The notes below the pieces were generated by a model. That model was given only the letters and a program-made list of their open reading frames with translations, had not been told where the DNA came from and did not search any database. Source: Devosia yakushimensis (GTDB lineage Bacteria > Pseudomonadota > Alphaproteobacteria > Rhizobiales > Devosiaceae). From it: a stretch of DNA of 64,000 nucleotides. Positions 17,104-26,439 of the stretch are shown piece by piece. Each line of letters opens with the position of its first letter. Position 1 is the first letter of the stretch. The translations under genes were made by a program, and so were the position numbers. The stretch covers positions 992,001-1,056,000 of the forward strand of contig NZ_BSNG01000001.1 in NCBI RefSeq assembly GCF_030159855.1. Reading direction: 5' to 3'.

Positions 17104-19749
17104 ATGACCAGCGTAAACGATCTCCGCTCGAGTTTTGTCGATTACTTCGCCCGCAATGGTCATGAGGCCGTGGCATCGGGCCCGCTGGTGCCGCGCAACG
17201 ATCCGACATTGATGTTCACCAATGCCGGCATGGTGCAGTTCAAGAACGTTTTTACCGGCGTTGAAAAGCGGCCCTATTCGACCGCGACCTCCGCGCAGAA
17301 ATGTGTGCGCGCCGGCGGCAAGCACAATGATCTGGACAATGTCGGCTTTACCGCACGGCATCACACCTTTTTCGAGATGCTCGGCAATTTCTCGTTTGGC
17401 GATTATTTCAAGGATCGCGCGATCGAGCTGGCCTGGAATCTGCTGACCAAGGATTGGGGCTTGCCCAAGGACAAGCTCATGGTCACCGTCTATCAGGACG
17501 ATGACGAGGCCATGGAACTCTGGAAGAAGATTGCCGGCCTGTCCGAGGATCGCATCGTGCGGCTCGGTGCAAAGTCCAATTTCTGGCAGATGGGCGATAC
17601 CGGTCCCTGCGGTCCATGTTCGGAAATCTTCTACGACCATGGCGATCACATCTGGGGCGGCCCTCCGGGCTCGCCGGAGGAAGATGGCGATCGCTGGATC
17701 GAAATCTGGAATCTCGTCTTCATGCAGTTCGAGCAGCATGCCGACGGGTCGCGCACCGGCCTGCCGCGCCCCTCGATCGATACCGGCATGGGCCTTGAGC
17801 GCGTGGCTGCCGTCATGCAGGGCGTGCACGACAATTACGATATCGACCTGTTCAAGGCGCTGATCAGTGCCGCTGCCTCGGCAACCGGCGCCGATGTCAA
17901 TGGCGAAGGCAATCGCAGCCTGCGCGTCATTGCCGATCACCTGCGCTCGATGTCCTTCCTGATCGCCGAAGGCGTGCTGCCTTCCAATGAAGGGCGCGGT
18001 TATGTGCTGCGCCGCATCATGCGCCGCGCCATGCGCCACGCCACCCTTCTGGGCGCGAGCGAGCCGGTGATCCACAAGCTGGTACCGACCCTTGTGCGCG
18101 AGATGGGCCAGGCCTATCCCGAGCTCAGCCGTGGGGAAGCAATGATCACCGAGACGGTCAAGCTTGAGGAAGGCCGCTTCCTCAAGACGCTTGGCCGCGG
18201 CCTGCAGATCCTGGCTGACGAGAGCAAGGACCTGGCCGAGGGGCAGGTGCTGAGCGGTTCGACCGCCTTCAAGCTCTATGACACCTATGGTTTCCCGCTT
18301 GATCTGACCGAAGATGCCCTGCGCTCGCGCGGCATCAGTGTCGATCAGGCCGGCTTTGATGCCGCCATGGCCCAGCAGAAGGCCGAGGCACGCAAGAGCT
18401 GGTCCGGTTCGGGGGAAGCGGCAACCGATACCGTCTGGTATGGGCTGGCCGACAAGCTCGGCCCCACCGAGTTCCTGGGCTACGAAACCGAAATTGCCGA
18501 AGGCGAGATCAAGGCGCTGGTCAAGGACGGCGTCGAGGTTTCCTCGCTGACCGCCGGCGATGAGGGCTTTGTCGTTCTCAATCAGACGCCCTTCTATGGC
18601 GAAAGCGGCGGCCAGGTCGGCGATAGCGGTGTGCTCAAAGGCGAGGGCGTCTCGGCCGATGTTGCCGATACGCAGAAATTCCACGGCGTTTTTGCTCATA
18701 AGGTCAAGGTTGCCAGCGGTACCCTGAAGCTCGGCCAGCCCGTGGAATTGCTGGTCGATCACGAGCGGCGGTCCTCGATCCGTGCCAATCATTCGGCCAC
18801 GCACCTGCTGCATGAAGCGCTTCGCATTGTCCTGGGCGACCATGTCGCGCAAAAGGGCTCCATGGTTTCGCCCGACCGGCTGCGTTTCGATTTCGTGCAT
18901 ACCAAGCCTGTGACCGAGCAGGAAATGGCCGAGGTCGAGGATATCGCCAATGCCATCGTGCTCCAGAACGCACCGGTCGAGACGCGCCTGATGGGCGTGG
19001 AAGAAGCCAAGGAATCGGGTGCGCGCGCTCTGTTCGGCGAGAAATATGGCGATGAAGTTCGCGTCGTTGCCATGGGCGAGCCCACCGGCAATGGCCTGGG
19101 CTGGTCGGTGGAACTTTGCGGCGGTACCCATGTACGCCGCACCGGCGATATTGGGCTTGTCTCCATCGTCGCCGAGAGCGCGGTGGGTGCGGGCGTGCGC
19201 CGTATCGAGGCATTGACCGGCAAGGCAGCGCGGCATCGGGGCAATACCAATGTCGCCATCGTCAATGCGGCAGCCGGCCTGCTGCGCTCGGGCAGCCATG
19301 AAGTGCTCGACCGTATCGGAGCCCTGCAGGAGAACCTCAAGAAGATCGAGCGCGAGCTGACCGATGCCCGCAAGAAGCTGGCTCTGGGTGGCGGCGCCTC
19401 CGGACCGGCCGCTGCGGCAGACGAGACGATCAATGGCGTCATCTATGTTGGCCGTACGGTCGAGGGCATTGCCGCCAAGGACGTGAAGGGCCTGGTCGAT
19501 ACCGAGAAGAAGCGCATCGGCTCGGGCGTCGTTACCGTCGTGCTCAAGGGTGAGGACGGCAAGGGTACCGTGGCTGTCGGTGTGACGCAGGACCTCACCG
19601 CCCGCTATGCCGCAGGCGAGCTGATCAAGTTGGCGACACTGGCTCTGGGCGGGCAGGGCGGCGGCGGCCGGCCCGACATGGCGCAGGGCGGCGGACCCGA
19701 TGGCTCCAAGGCTGCCGAGGCCATCGCTGCCGTCAGGGCAGCACTCTAA
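17104..19749 (+). CDS. alaS: alanine--tRNA ligase
   Basis: Alanyl-tRNA synthetase charges tRNA-Ala and edits mischarged Ser/Gly. The 881 residues contain the class II motifs (FTNAGMVQFKNVFTG near residue 40; GMGLERVAAVMQG), the editing-domain zinc site (NHSATHLLH and CGGTHVRRTGD) and a C-terminal Ala-rich domain ending GGGGRPDMAQGGG. I chose ATG 17104 because MTSVNDLRSSFVDYF is the standard N terminus and the length matches the family; an upstream frame adds 56 unrelated residues. It follows recA, an arrangement common in Hyphomicrobiales. A shared terminator separates it from the convergent transporter gene. Confidence 0.99.
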   Translation: MTSVNDLRSSFVDYFARNGHEAVASGPLVPRNDPTLMFTNAGMVQFKNVFTGVEKRPYSTATSAQKCVRAGGKHNDLDNVGFTARHHTFFEMLGNFSFGDYFKDRAIELAWNLLTKDWGLPKDKLMVTVYQDDDEAMELWKKIAGLSEDRIVRLGAKSNFWQMGDTGPCGPCSEIFYDHGDHIWGGPPGSPEEDGDRWIEIWNLVFMQFEQHADGSRTGLPRPSIDTGMGLERVAAVMQGVHDNYDIDLFKALISAAASATGADVNGEGNRSLRVIADHLRSMSFLIAEGVLPSNEGRGYVLRRIMRRAMRHATLLGASEPVIHKLVPTLVREMGQAYPELSRGEAMITETVKLEEGRFLKTLGRGLQILADESKDLAEGQVLSGSTAFKLYDTYGFPLDLTEDALRSRGISVDQAGFDAAMAQQKAEARKSWSGSGEAATDTVWYGLADKLGPTEFLGYETEIAEGEIKALVKDGVEVSSLTAGDEGFVVLNQTPFYGESGGQVGDSGVLKGEGVSADVADTQKFHGVFAHKVKVASGTLKLGQPVELLVDHERRSSIRANHSATHLLHEALRIVLGDHVAQKGSMVSPDRLRFDFVHTKPVTEQEMAEVEDIANAIVLQNAPVETRLMGVEEAKESGARALFGEKYGDEVRVVAMGEPTGNGLGWSVELCGGTHVRRTGDIGLVSIVAESAVGAGVRRIEALTGKAARHRGNTNVAIVNAAAGLLRSGSHEVLDRIGALQENLKKIERELTDARKKLALGGGASGPAAAADETINGVIYVGRTVEGIAAKDVKGLVDTEKKRIGSGVVTVVLKGEDGKGTVAVGVTQDLTARYAAGELIKLATLALGGQGGGGRPDMAQGGGPDGSKAAEAIAAVRAAL

Positions 19750-19760
19750 GCGAAAGCATC

Positions 19761-19784
19761 AGACCCCGCCGCGCGGCGGGGTCT
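19761..19784. terminator. bidirectional terminator between alaS and the transporter gene
   Basis: A perfect 10-bp stem AGACCCCGCC / GGCGGGGTCT with a GCGC loop lies between the stops of two convergent genes. An outer AGCGA/TCGCT pairing extends it. There is no long T run, so strength is uncertain, but the position suits both genes. Confidence 0.65.
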
Positions 19785-19788
19785 GTCG

Positions 19789-20673
19789 CTAAAGCCCGGT
19801 CCGATAAAAGAAGAGCCGGGGCTTCCAGACGATCTTCATCTTCTCGCTCAGCACATTGGCCAATCCGGCCGATAGCACGATGACGAGGCCGACAATGGCC
19901 ACCCAATCGGGGTATTCTCCAAAGAATGCCGCGCCGAATACGATGGCCCAGATCAACTGGCTATATTGCACCGGCGCCACCAGATTGGCGGGCGAGCGCT
20001 TGGCCGCGGAAATGAGCAGCAGGCCGCCCGTGCCGCCCAACAGGCCAATTCCGAGGAATACGGCCAATTGCTCAAGCGATGGCACCACGAAGACCGGGAG
20101 CATCAGCAGGCCATTGAACAGGCCTGAATAGAGCACCTGAATGCCCACCAGGCTTACCCTTCTTTCCCGTGGCGCGACGTGCCGGAGAATGATCGTGGTT
20201 ATGCCGCCGAAAAAGACGCTGCAGAAGATGGCCAGATGCCCCAGCTGCAGCTCGCGGACGCCGGGGCGGATGACCAGCACGACGCCGAGAAAGCTGATGA
20301 GCAGCAAGAGCCAGCGATGCGGCGCCACATGTTCCTTGAGCACCAGCACGCCCAATATGGTCACCACCACCGGCGTCAGGAAGCCCACGGCATAGACGTC
20401 GGCAAAAGGGATATGGGTAAAGGCATACATGACGCAGGCCGTGCCCAGGATCGCCGTGGCGCAACGCAAATGCACGAGCCAGGGATGCTTGAGCTTATAA
20501 ATATCGCGCCATCTTTCGCCGCGCTTGGTCAGCATGGCGGGGATGATCGAGAAGCTGGTGGTGAAGAAGGCGATCTCAAAGACCGACATGGCGGGGCCGG
20601 TCGCCTTGATCAGGGCATCGGCCATTGAAAAACTGGCATAGGCCAAAAAGGCCAGAATGACGCCGACCGGCAT
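19789..20673 (-). CDS. EamA/DMT-family transporter (copy 1)
   Basis: A drug/metabolite transporter with two EamA repeats and about ten transmembrane helices in 294 residues (MPVGVILAFLAYASFSMADALIK at the start; second repeat from about residue 150, ending in a VAIVGLVIVLSAGLANVL helix). It is a paralogue of the next gene, with matching motifs throughout (SVFEIAFF/SVFEIGFF, GVVLVIRPG/GVMLVVRPG, PVQYSQLIWAI/PVQYVQIIWAI). I placed the start at 20673 because the paralogue supports MP-GV as the N terminus. Substrate unknown; the family exports amino acids and other small metabolites. Confidence 0.9.
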   Translation of the reverse strand: MPVGVILAFLAYASFSMADALIKATGPAMSVFEIAFFTTSFSIIPAMLTKRGERWRDIYKLKHPWLVHLRCATAILGTACVMYAFTHIPFADVYAVGFLTPVVVTILGVLVLKEHVAPHRWLLLLISFLGVVLVIRPGVRELQLGHLAIFCSVFFGGITTIILRHVAPRERRVSLVGIQVLYSGLFNGLLMLPVFVVPSLEQLAVFLGIGLLGGTGGLLLISAAKRSPANLVAPVQYSQLIWAIVFGAAFFGEYPDWVAIVGLVIVLSAGLANVLSEKMKIVWKPRLFFYRTGL

Positions 20674-20765
20674 CGCAACATCCAAAATATGAGGAAGACT
20701 CGGGAAAGCGGTCTACCATACAAACCAGGACAGGCGCCGTCGACGGTGCTGGCCGGGCATCTGCG

Positions 20766-21695
20766 CTATATTTCCGGCCCTTGTACTTCGGTGATGTTGG
20801 TTTTGGGGCCGGGCCGGGCGCGGTATTCGGCAAAGCGGCCGGCGATGCGCGCCCGCGCACCATCGATGAAGACATTGACCAGCCCGGATAGGATGACGAC
20901 AGCCAGGCCGATATAGGCAATCCAGTCGGGGTGCTCGGCATAGAAATAGGCGCCGAGCGCGATGGCCCAGATGATCTGGACATATTGCACCGGGGCGACC
21001 TGGCTGGCCGGCGCATTGCGGGTCGCGGCGATAAGCAGGATGTGCCCCATGCCGATAAAGCTGCCACTGACGAGCAGCAGGGCAAATTGCTGCCAATTCG
21101 GTATAACGAAGGTTGGCGCCATCAGCACAGCATTGGCCACCAGCAGATAGAGCGCGGGCAGGGCGATGAGGCTGACGCGCTTTTCGTCGCTGGCAACCAC
21201 GCGCAATACCGTGGTGGTCGTGGCGCCAAAAAAGGCGCAACCCAATGCCGCCAGGTGCCCCAGTTCCAATTCGCGAAAGCCAGGCCGCACCACAAGCATG
21301 ACGCCGATGAAGCCGGCCAGCAGCATGGCCCAGCGGACGGCATGAACGCGCTCCTTCAGCAGCAATACGGACATGGCCGTGATGAAGAGCGGCATGAGAA
21401 AGACCAGCGAATAGGTCTCGGCGAAGGGGATGGTGACGAAGGCAAAGGTCACAAGGGTGGAGGAGGCGACACCGCTAAAGGATCGCAGATGGACCAGCGC
21501 CGGGTGCCGGAGTTTGAAACTGTCGCGCCAGCGTTCGCCTTTCGGTTTGACGAAGAGCGCAGGGATCAGGGAAAACAGGGCGATGAAAAAGCCGATCTCG
21601 AAAACGCTGAGCGTCTGGCCGAAGCCCTTGATGATCGCATCGCCGCAGGAATAGATCGAATAGGCGGCAACCGCGTAAAGCACGCCGATCGGCAT
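20766..21695 (-). CDS. EamA/DMT-family transporter (copy 2)
   Basis: A 309-residue paralogue of the neighbouring transporter gene, with the same ten-helix, two-EamA-repeat layout (MPIGVLYAVAAYSIYSCGDAIIK at the start). Both genes are preceded by a very similar leader (TTGGATGT just before the start), so the duplication probably included the 5' region. The C terminus extends about 15 residues past the last helix (ARPGPKTNITEVQGPEI). The 92-base gap between the copies holds no feature I recognise. Confidence 0.9.
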   Translation of the reverse strand: MPIGVLYAVAAYSIYSCGDAIIKGFGQTLSVFEIGFFIALFSLIPALFVKPKGERWRDSFKLRHPALVHLRSFSGVASSTLVTFAFVTIPFAETYSLVFLMPLFITAMSVLLLKERVHAVRWAMLLAGFIGVMLVVRPGFRELELGHLAALGCAFFGATTTTVLRVVASDEKRVSLIALPALYLLVANAVLMAPTFVIPNWQQFALLLVSGSFIGMGHILLIAATRNAPASQVAPVQYVQIIWAIALGAYFYAEHPDWIAYIGLAVVILSGLVNVFIDGARARIAGRFAEYRARPGPKTNITEVQGPEI

Positions 21696-21785
21696 GGCAC
21701 ATCCAAAAAAACAGAGACGCCGGGAATAGTTGGAGACTAGAGGGCCCCGGCGCTTCCGTCGATGGGCGAATGTGTCGCTGCAATA

Positions 21786-22769
21786 TTATCGGCCGCGCCA
21801 CAACGGCCCGATGGTTTCGATTTTGTTGGTCCAGATATAGCCGGAGAATTGCTCGGGCACTTGCGCCAGCAGTTCGGGCGTGTCGATGCCGGCTGTGCCG
21901 GGATCGCCCGAGCTATAGGGGCCGAGCAGGATGATCTGGCTGCCTTGTGCCGCCATGCGGTCGACAAAGAGATTGGGCCAGCCCCAGAGGAAGGGCGCGG
22001 CATTGATGGGCACCATGATCGTGGTGTTGCGGCAGGCTTGGGGCACAAAGCCCGTCCAGCCCAGCGCCGCATAGTGCAGCAGGCAATCGACCAGGCCGCG
22101 ACGCGACCAGATATGGAGCCCCCCGATCAGGTCCTCGGCGCGAAAGGTGGGCTCGTCGCCGCCATAGGCGCCCCAGATGGCGCTGCGCATATCGGGGTAC
22201 TGCACCAGAAGATCGGCCAGCATATCGCCGTCGCGCGCCTCACGGCTCTTGAAATTGACGAGGAAAAGCTTGTCGGGCATCGCCGACAATACTTCCTTGA
22301 GTTCTGGCATCAGCCCCACCCCCTTGCCGCGCAAAGGGAAGGTGGCGCCGCGATCGGCGGTGTAGCCATAGCCGATATCGAGCGTTTTGAGATAGGCCAT
22401 GTCGTGGCTGCGGGTTTCGCCGGTGCCTTCGGTGCGGCAATCGACGGTCCAGTCATGCAACACGGCAAATTGGCCGTCCGTAGTGGGGTGCACATCGAGT
22501 TCGACGATATCGGCGCCGGCGGCAAAGGCCGCCTGCATGGAGGGAATCGTATTCTCGATGAATTCATGGGTCGGGGCGTCCATGCGCTCGGCGGTGCAGG
22601 TGTCGTTGTCCAGGTCCTGCCGGTCATAGGTCTGGTGGATGCCGCGATGGGCGATCAGGGCCACTTGCGGGTCGGTTGGTGGAGCGACGCGCCAGCTGGC
22701 GTTGAACAGATAAATCCCGGTGGCAGCCACCAAGGCCGCCAGCAGGATGCGCAGCGTCCAACGCTTCAT
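21786..22769 (-). CDS. glycerophosphodiester phosphodiesterase family protein
   Basis: A GDPD-family phosphodiesterase with an N-terminal membrane anchor or uncleaved signal (KRWTLRILLAALVAATGIYLF). The active-site motifs are present: AHRG (His at about residue 41), ENTIPSMQAAFAAGADIVELDVHPTTDG with the metal-binding Glu-Asp pair, and VLHD. The body continues as a TIM barrel with DKLFLVNFKS and the tail TNKIETIGPLWRGR. It would cleave glycerophosphodiesters to glycerol 3-phosphate and an alcohol outside the cytoplasm. It is followed on the left by the transporter pair, transcribed the same way. Confidence 0.9.
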   Translation of the reverse strand: MKRWTLRILLAALVAATGIYLFNASWRVAPPTDPQVALIAHRGIHQTYDRQDLDNDTCTAERMDAPTHEFIENTIPSMQAAFAAGADIVELDVHPTTDGQFAVLHDWTVDCRTEGTGETRSHDMAYLKTLDIGYGYTADRGATFPLRGKGVGLMPELKEVLSAMPDKLFLVNFKSREARDGDMLADLLVQYPDMRSAIWGAYGGDEPTFRAEDLIGGLHIWSRRGLVDCLLHYAALGWTGFVPQACRNTTIMVPINAAPFLWGWPNLFVDRMAAQGSQIILLGPYSSGDPGTAGIDTPELLAQVPEQFSGYIWTNKIETIGPLWRGR

Positions 22770-22877
22770 GATTCCCCCCCCAGATCGCTGCGACAGCTGT
22801 CGGGAGGAAATCAGGTTGAAATGAGGCCGGCGCGGTCTTTGAGTTTTGTCTGAATGCGGCCGCGCCGCGCCACGCGA

Positions 22878-23612
22878 TCAGTCCTCGAGCGAAACGTCGC
22901 CGCCGCTCGATGAATCGATATCGGTCTGAGCCGGATTGCCGCGGACCTCGATATTGCCGCCGCTCGAAGCGTCTGCCTTGAGGCTCTGGGTGGCGTGCAC
23001 GTCGATATCGGCGCCGCTCGACGCCTGGGCGGTGGCAGTGGCGCAAACCAGGCCGTCGGCATCGATGCTCGAGCCGCTCGATGCGCCAGCGTCAATACTG
23101 TTGCAGGTTCCGGAGAGGTCGACGCTGGAGCCGCTCGAGGCATCGACCTCCACAGCGCCCAGCGTTGCAGAGACCAGTCTGATATCGGAGCCGCTTGAGG
23201 CTTCGATCTCAAGATTTTCCGCACTCAGATTGCCGGCGCGAACATCGGCGCCCGAGCTGGCGGAAATGCCGGTGATGGCGGGCAGGGTGATGTTGACACT
23301 TATGGCATTGCCATTGGCCAGCAGCATGCCGACCAGGCCACCACTGACGATGAAATCCAGGAAACTCTGGTCGAAGTGCGCGCTTAGGACGCCGCCCGAT
23401 ACAGTGGGCCGCAGATTATCGAGGGCGTCGGGGCTGTTGGAGTCTGCCACAACGGCGAATGTGTCGCCGATGGTCACGATCGCGTCTATGCCCGTGGCGA
23501 TATCGATCTTGTCGAAATCCTTCAGCTCGAAGCTGCGACTTTCGGCATGGGCCGCTCCGGCGAGCGTCAGTCCAATGGTGGTGGCAAAGGCCAGAGTGGC
23601 AATCGTCCGCAT
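22878..23612 (-). CDS. secreted GIN-domain (DUF2807) protein with repeated SSG motif
   Basis: The 244-residue protein has a clear signal peptide (MRTIATLAFATTIGLTLAGAAHAES) and then a head GIN/DUF2807 region (SFELKDFDKIDIATGIDAIVT). The C-terminal half is a regular repeat of about 16-20 residues built on D/E-A-SSG-x-(D/N/S)-(I/V): at least seven SSG turns can be counted, the last ending SSSGGDVSLED. This pattern predicts a beta-solenoid. GIN-domain proteins are of unknown function and are seen at the cell surface or in the periplasm. The gene stands alone upstream of the phosphodiesterase gene, on the same strand. Confidence 0.88.
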   Translation of the reverse strand: MRTIATLAFATTIGLTLAGAAHAESRSFELKDFDKIDIATGIDAIVTIGDTFAVVADSNSPDALDNLRPTVSGGVLSAHFDQSFLDFIVSGGLVGMLLANGNAISVNITLPAITGISASSGADVRAGNLSAENLEIEASSGSDIRLVSATLGAVEVDASSGSSVDLSGTCNSIDAGASSGSSIDADGLVCATATAQASSGADIDVHATQSLKADASSGGNIEVRGNPAQTDIDSSSGGDVSLED

Positions 23613-23717
23613 TTATCCATCTCCCTGTTGGATGCTCCGCATATGGTGGTTCGCGGCGCTCGCTCAAGAGATCGTGAAAATATAGTTGGAAGATGACAAG
23701 GCCTTGCTGGGTAAGCA

Positions 23718-23742
23718 AAGGCCGGAGCAATGCTCCGGCCTT
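23718..23742 (-). terminator. terminator of the FadL-like gene
   Basis: An 11-bp perfect stem (AAGGCCGGAGC / GCTCCGGCCTT, loop AAT) starts 8 bases past the stop of the leftward porin gene. Read on the minus strand it is followed by TGCTTACC, a weak T tract. An almost identical hairpin follows icd. Confidence 0.75.
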
Positions 23743-23749
23743 CCGCGTC

Positions 23750-24874
23750 TTAGAACGATGCCTTGGCGCTGAAGCTGAAGGCCAGGACGCTGCCGGTGTC
23801 CCAGGTTTCCCCCAGTGCATTGGTCCCCGACTCGATCATCGAATAGGACACGCCGCCGGACAGCTCGAAATTTTCGCTCGGCTTGTAGGCGGCACCCAGA
23901 TTTGCGCCCCAGCGGTCGGATTGTGTGCCGTTGGCCAGCACCCCGGCGCCGTTTTCGCGTGAAGTGCCCCGGTCCCAGGTGAGGCCGGCGAGAACCGTCA
24001 GGTCCTCGGTCAGCTGGTGGCCAACGCCGGCCGATACGGTCCAGCCGTCTTCGTAATTGAGCACCGTGGTCAAGGTGGGGCCGGGCGTGGTCACGGTCAG
24101 CGCATCGACCGCCGACCAGTCCACCCATTTGATCCCGCCCAGCACCAACCAGCCAGGGGCGATGCCGCTCTGCGCCTTGACCTCAAAGGTCTGGGGCGTG
24201 GTGACGCTCGCTGCCGCAGGCAGGCCTGCGCTAAATGTGCCGGAAAGATCGTAGTCGATGGCGGCGTTGTAGATGGCGCTGACGCGCAGGGCGATTTCGG
24301 GCACTTCATAGGCCGCGCCGATGCGCCAGCCAAAGCCGTTCCCGTCCAGCTCGACCGGGAGCGTTCCCAGGGTCGGGCCGGGCAGCAGGGCCGGAACCAG
24401 GGCTTCATAATCAAGGCTTTGCGCCGAGACGCCGCCGATGATGCTGAGGCTGCCCGGGCCGACAGCAAAGCCATAGGCGCAAGTCAGGCCAAGATCGTTG
24501 GATGTGATGCGTTCGCGGACCGACTGGCCGGTGGCCGCGGCATAGGGCAGGAGACGGTCCGTGCCCGAACCCCATGGGTTTTGCGCCGAAACCAGGCAGG
24601 AGGCGTTGTCGATCAGATCGGCCTTGGCGGCGAAGTTGTAATAGGTGCGGTTGGACGATGTAGCGACCGTGCCCAGACCCGGCGCGGCAAGACTGGTAAT
24701 GTCATGGTCGATGATAACGCGCGTTACGGTACCCTTGCCGACATAGGTGCCCGGATCGAACAGCAGGTCCCAGTTATAGCCATTGGCTTCCAATCCCCCG
24801 GCATGGGCCGCGCCGATGGTCGCCGGGGCAATCACTGCTGACAGCGCGATGCTGCGAATAAGGCTGCGTAGCAT
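23750..24874 (-). CDS. OmpP1/FadL-family outer-membrane transport protein
   Basis: A 374-residue outer-membrane beta barrel of the FadL/TodX group, which carries hydrophobic compounds such as long-chain fatty acids across the outer membrane. There is a signal peptide (LIRSIALSAVIAPATIGAAHAGG), the FadL-like start of the mature protein (GLEANGYNWDLLFDPGTYVGKGTVTRV), alternating amphipathic strands and a terminal aromatic residue (FSFSAKASF). I used ATG 24874 because GGGAGGA lies 7 bases upstream; an ATG 21 bases earlier lacks this. The gene is flanked by its own terminator and a long upstream gap, so is probably monocistronic. Confidence 0.9.
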   Translation of the reverse strand: MLRSLIRSIALSAVIAPATIGAAHAGGLEANGYNWDLLFDPGTYVGKGTVTRVIIDHDITSLAAPGLGTVATSSNRTYYNFAAKADLIDNASCLVSAQNPWGSGTDRLLPYAAATGQSVRERITSNDLGLTCAYGFAVGPGSLSIIGGVSAQSLDYEALVPALLPGPTLGTLPVELDGNGFGWRIGAAYEVPEIALRVSAIYNAAIDYDLSGTFSAGLPAAASVTTPQTFEVKAQSGIAPGWLVLGGIKWVDWSAVDALTVTTPGPTLTTVLNYEDGWTVSAGVGHQLTEDLTVLAGLTWDRGTSRENGAGVLANGTQSDRWGANLGAAYKPSENFELSGGVSYSMIESGTNALGETWDTGSVLAFSFSAKASF

Positions 24875-25065
24875 GTGGAATCCTCCCAGATTCACGAAGC
24901 GGCGTATTTTCGCCGCGCCGCACCGAGCCGTTTGCCGGCCAAGTTGACGTTAACGTCTAGGTGATCTTGTTTGCGGCAAGCCGTCAATCGGCGCCTGTGC
25001 TGCATTAAGACTAAAATGTGTCATTGGCGCAGGGGTGCAACACTGTTGCCGGAACGGCACAAGCA

Positions 25066-25092
25066 AAGGGCCGGAGCAATGCTCCGGCCCTT
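25066..25092 (-). terminator. terminator of icd
   Basis: A 12-bp perfect stem (AAGGGCCGGAGC / GCTCCGGCCCTT, loop AAT) lies 30 bases past the icd stop. Loop and stem are nearly the same as in the hairpin at 23718-23742, with one extra G-C pair. Confidence 0.75.
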
Positions 25093-25121
25093 CCATATTT
25101 CCCGGCTTGTAGCGCCAGCGC

Positions 25122-26333
25122 TTACGCCATGGCCTTCTGCAGGTTCTGGTCGATCGCATCGAGGAAACCCAGGGTCGAGAGCCAGGGCTGATCGGGGCCA
25201 ACGAGCAGGCTGAGGTCCTTGGTCATCTTGCCTTCTTCGATCGTGTCGACGGTGACCTTTTCCAGCGTCAGCGCGAACTTGGCCAGCGCCTCGTTGTCGT
25301 CGAGTTTGGCGCGGTGGGCGAGACCGCGGGTCCAGGCAAAGATCGAAGCCGTCGAATTGGTCGAGGTTTCCTTGCCCTGCTGGTGCTGGCGGTAGTGACG
25401 GGTCACCGTGCCATGAGCGGCTTCGGCTTCCACGATCTTGCCATCGGGCGTGGCCAGAACCGAGGTCATCAGGCCCAGCGAGCCGAAGCCCTGCGCCACG
25501 ATGTCGGACTGCACGTCGCCGTCATAGTTCTTGCAGGCCCAGACGTAGCCGCCGCTCCACTTGAGAGCCGAGGCGACCATGTCGTCGATCAGGCGGTGCT
25601 CGTACCAGATCTTCTTGGCTTCGAACTGTTCCTTGAACTCGGCCTCGTAGATCTCCTGGAAGATATCCTTGAAGCGGCCGTCATAGGCCTTGAGGATGGT
25701 GTTCTTGGTGGACAGATACACCGGCACGCCGCGGGCGAGGCCGTAATTGAAGCTCGAATAGGCGAAATCGCGGATCGAGTCGTCGAGGTTGTACATTGCC
25801 ATGGCAACGCCGGCGCCCGGAGCCTGATAGACCTCGTGCTCGATGACCTTGCCGTCTTCGCCGGTGAACTTGATCGAGAGCGTGCCCTTGCCGGGGAAGA
25901 GGAAATCGGTGGCGCGGTACTGATCGCCAAAGGCATGGCGGCCCACGATGATCGGCTGGGTCCAGCCGGGCACTAGGCGCGGCACGTTCTTGCAGATGAT
26001 GGGCTCGCGGAAGATCACGCCGCCCAGAATGTTGCGGATGGTACCGTTGGGCGACTTCCACATCTTCTTGAGCTTGAATTCTTCGACGCGCTGCTCATCG
26101 GGGGTGATGGTGGCGCATTTGATGCCGACGCCGTGCTTCTGGATGGCATGGGCGGCATCGACCGTGATCTGGTCGTTGGTCGCGTCGCGGCTCTCGACCG
26201 AAAGATCGTAATACTCGATGGGCAGGTCAAGATAGGGATGGATGAGCTTGTCCTTGATCGCCTGCCAGATGATGCGGGTCATTTCATCGCCGTCGAGATC
26301 GACGACCGGGTTAGCGACTTTGATCTTGCTCAT
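25122..26333 (-). CDS. icd: NADP-dependent isocitrate dehydrogenase
   Basis: Isocitrate dehydrogenase (NADP) of the dimeric, eukaryote-like type found in Hyphomicrobiales, converting isocitrate to 2-oxoglutarate. The 403 residues contain the N-terminal VANPVVDLDGDEMTRIIW, the substrate-binding SPNGTIRN, the metal-binding LIDDMVASALKWSGGYVWACKNYDGDVQSD, and HGTVTRHYRQHQQGKETSTNSTASIFAW. ATG 26333 gives the usual MSKIKVANP start; upstream in-frame codons lie in the divergent promoter region. A TTTGCG-17-TATACG promoter-like pair is readable on the minus strand near 26390-26425. Confidence 0.99.
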   Translation of the reverse strand: MSKIKVANPVVDLDGDEMTRIIWQAIKDKLIHPYLDLPIEYYDLSVESRDATNDQITVDAAHAIQKHGVGIKCATITPDEQRVEEFKLKKMWKSPNGTIRNILGGVIFREPIICKNVPRLVPGWTQPIIVGRHAFGDQYRATDFLFPGKGTLSIKFTGEDGKVIEHEVYQAPGAGVAMAMYNLDDSIRDFAYSSFNYGLARGVPVYLSTKNTILKAYDGRFKDIFQEIYEAEFKEQFEAKKIWYEHRLIDDMVASALKWSGGYVWACKNYDGDVQSDIVAQGFGSLGLMTSVLATPDGKIVEAEAAHGTVTRHYRQHQQGKETSTNSTASIFAWTRGLAHRAKLDDNEALAKFALTLEKVTVDTIEEGKMTKDLSLLVGPDQPWLSTLGFLDAIDQNLQKAMA

Positions 26334-26439
26334 AGAGTACTCCCTCAGTGCTGTTTTGGCCGCTCCGGCCCTGCTGGCAGCCGTATAGCATCGCAGGCGA
26401 AAAGCGCAAAGGTTGGCTCGGCATGGGGGCTTGCCCAGC

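Noticed and set aside
16360..19299. Very long open frame on the minus strand opposite recA and alaS
   Set aside because: GC-rich third positions of the sense genes keep antisense frames open; the translation has odd composition (H, R, Q and G rich) and no domain, while recA and alaS match their families along their whole length.
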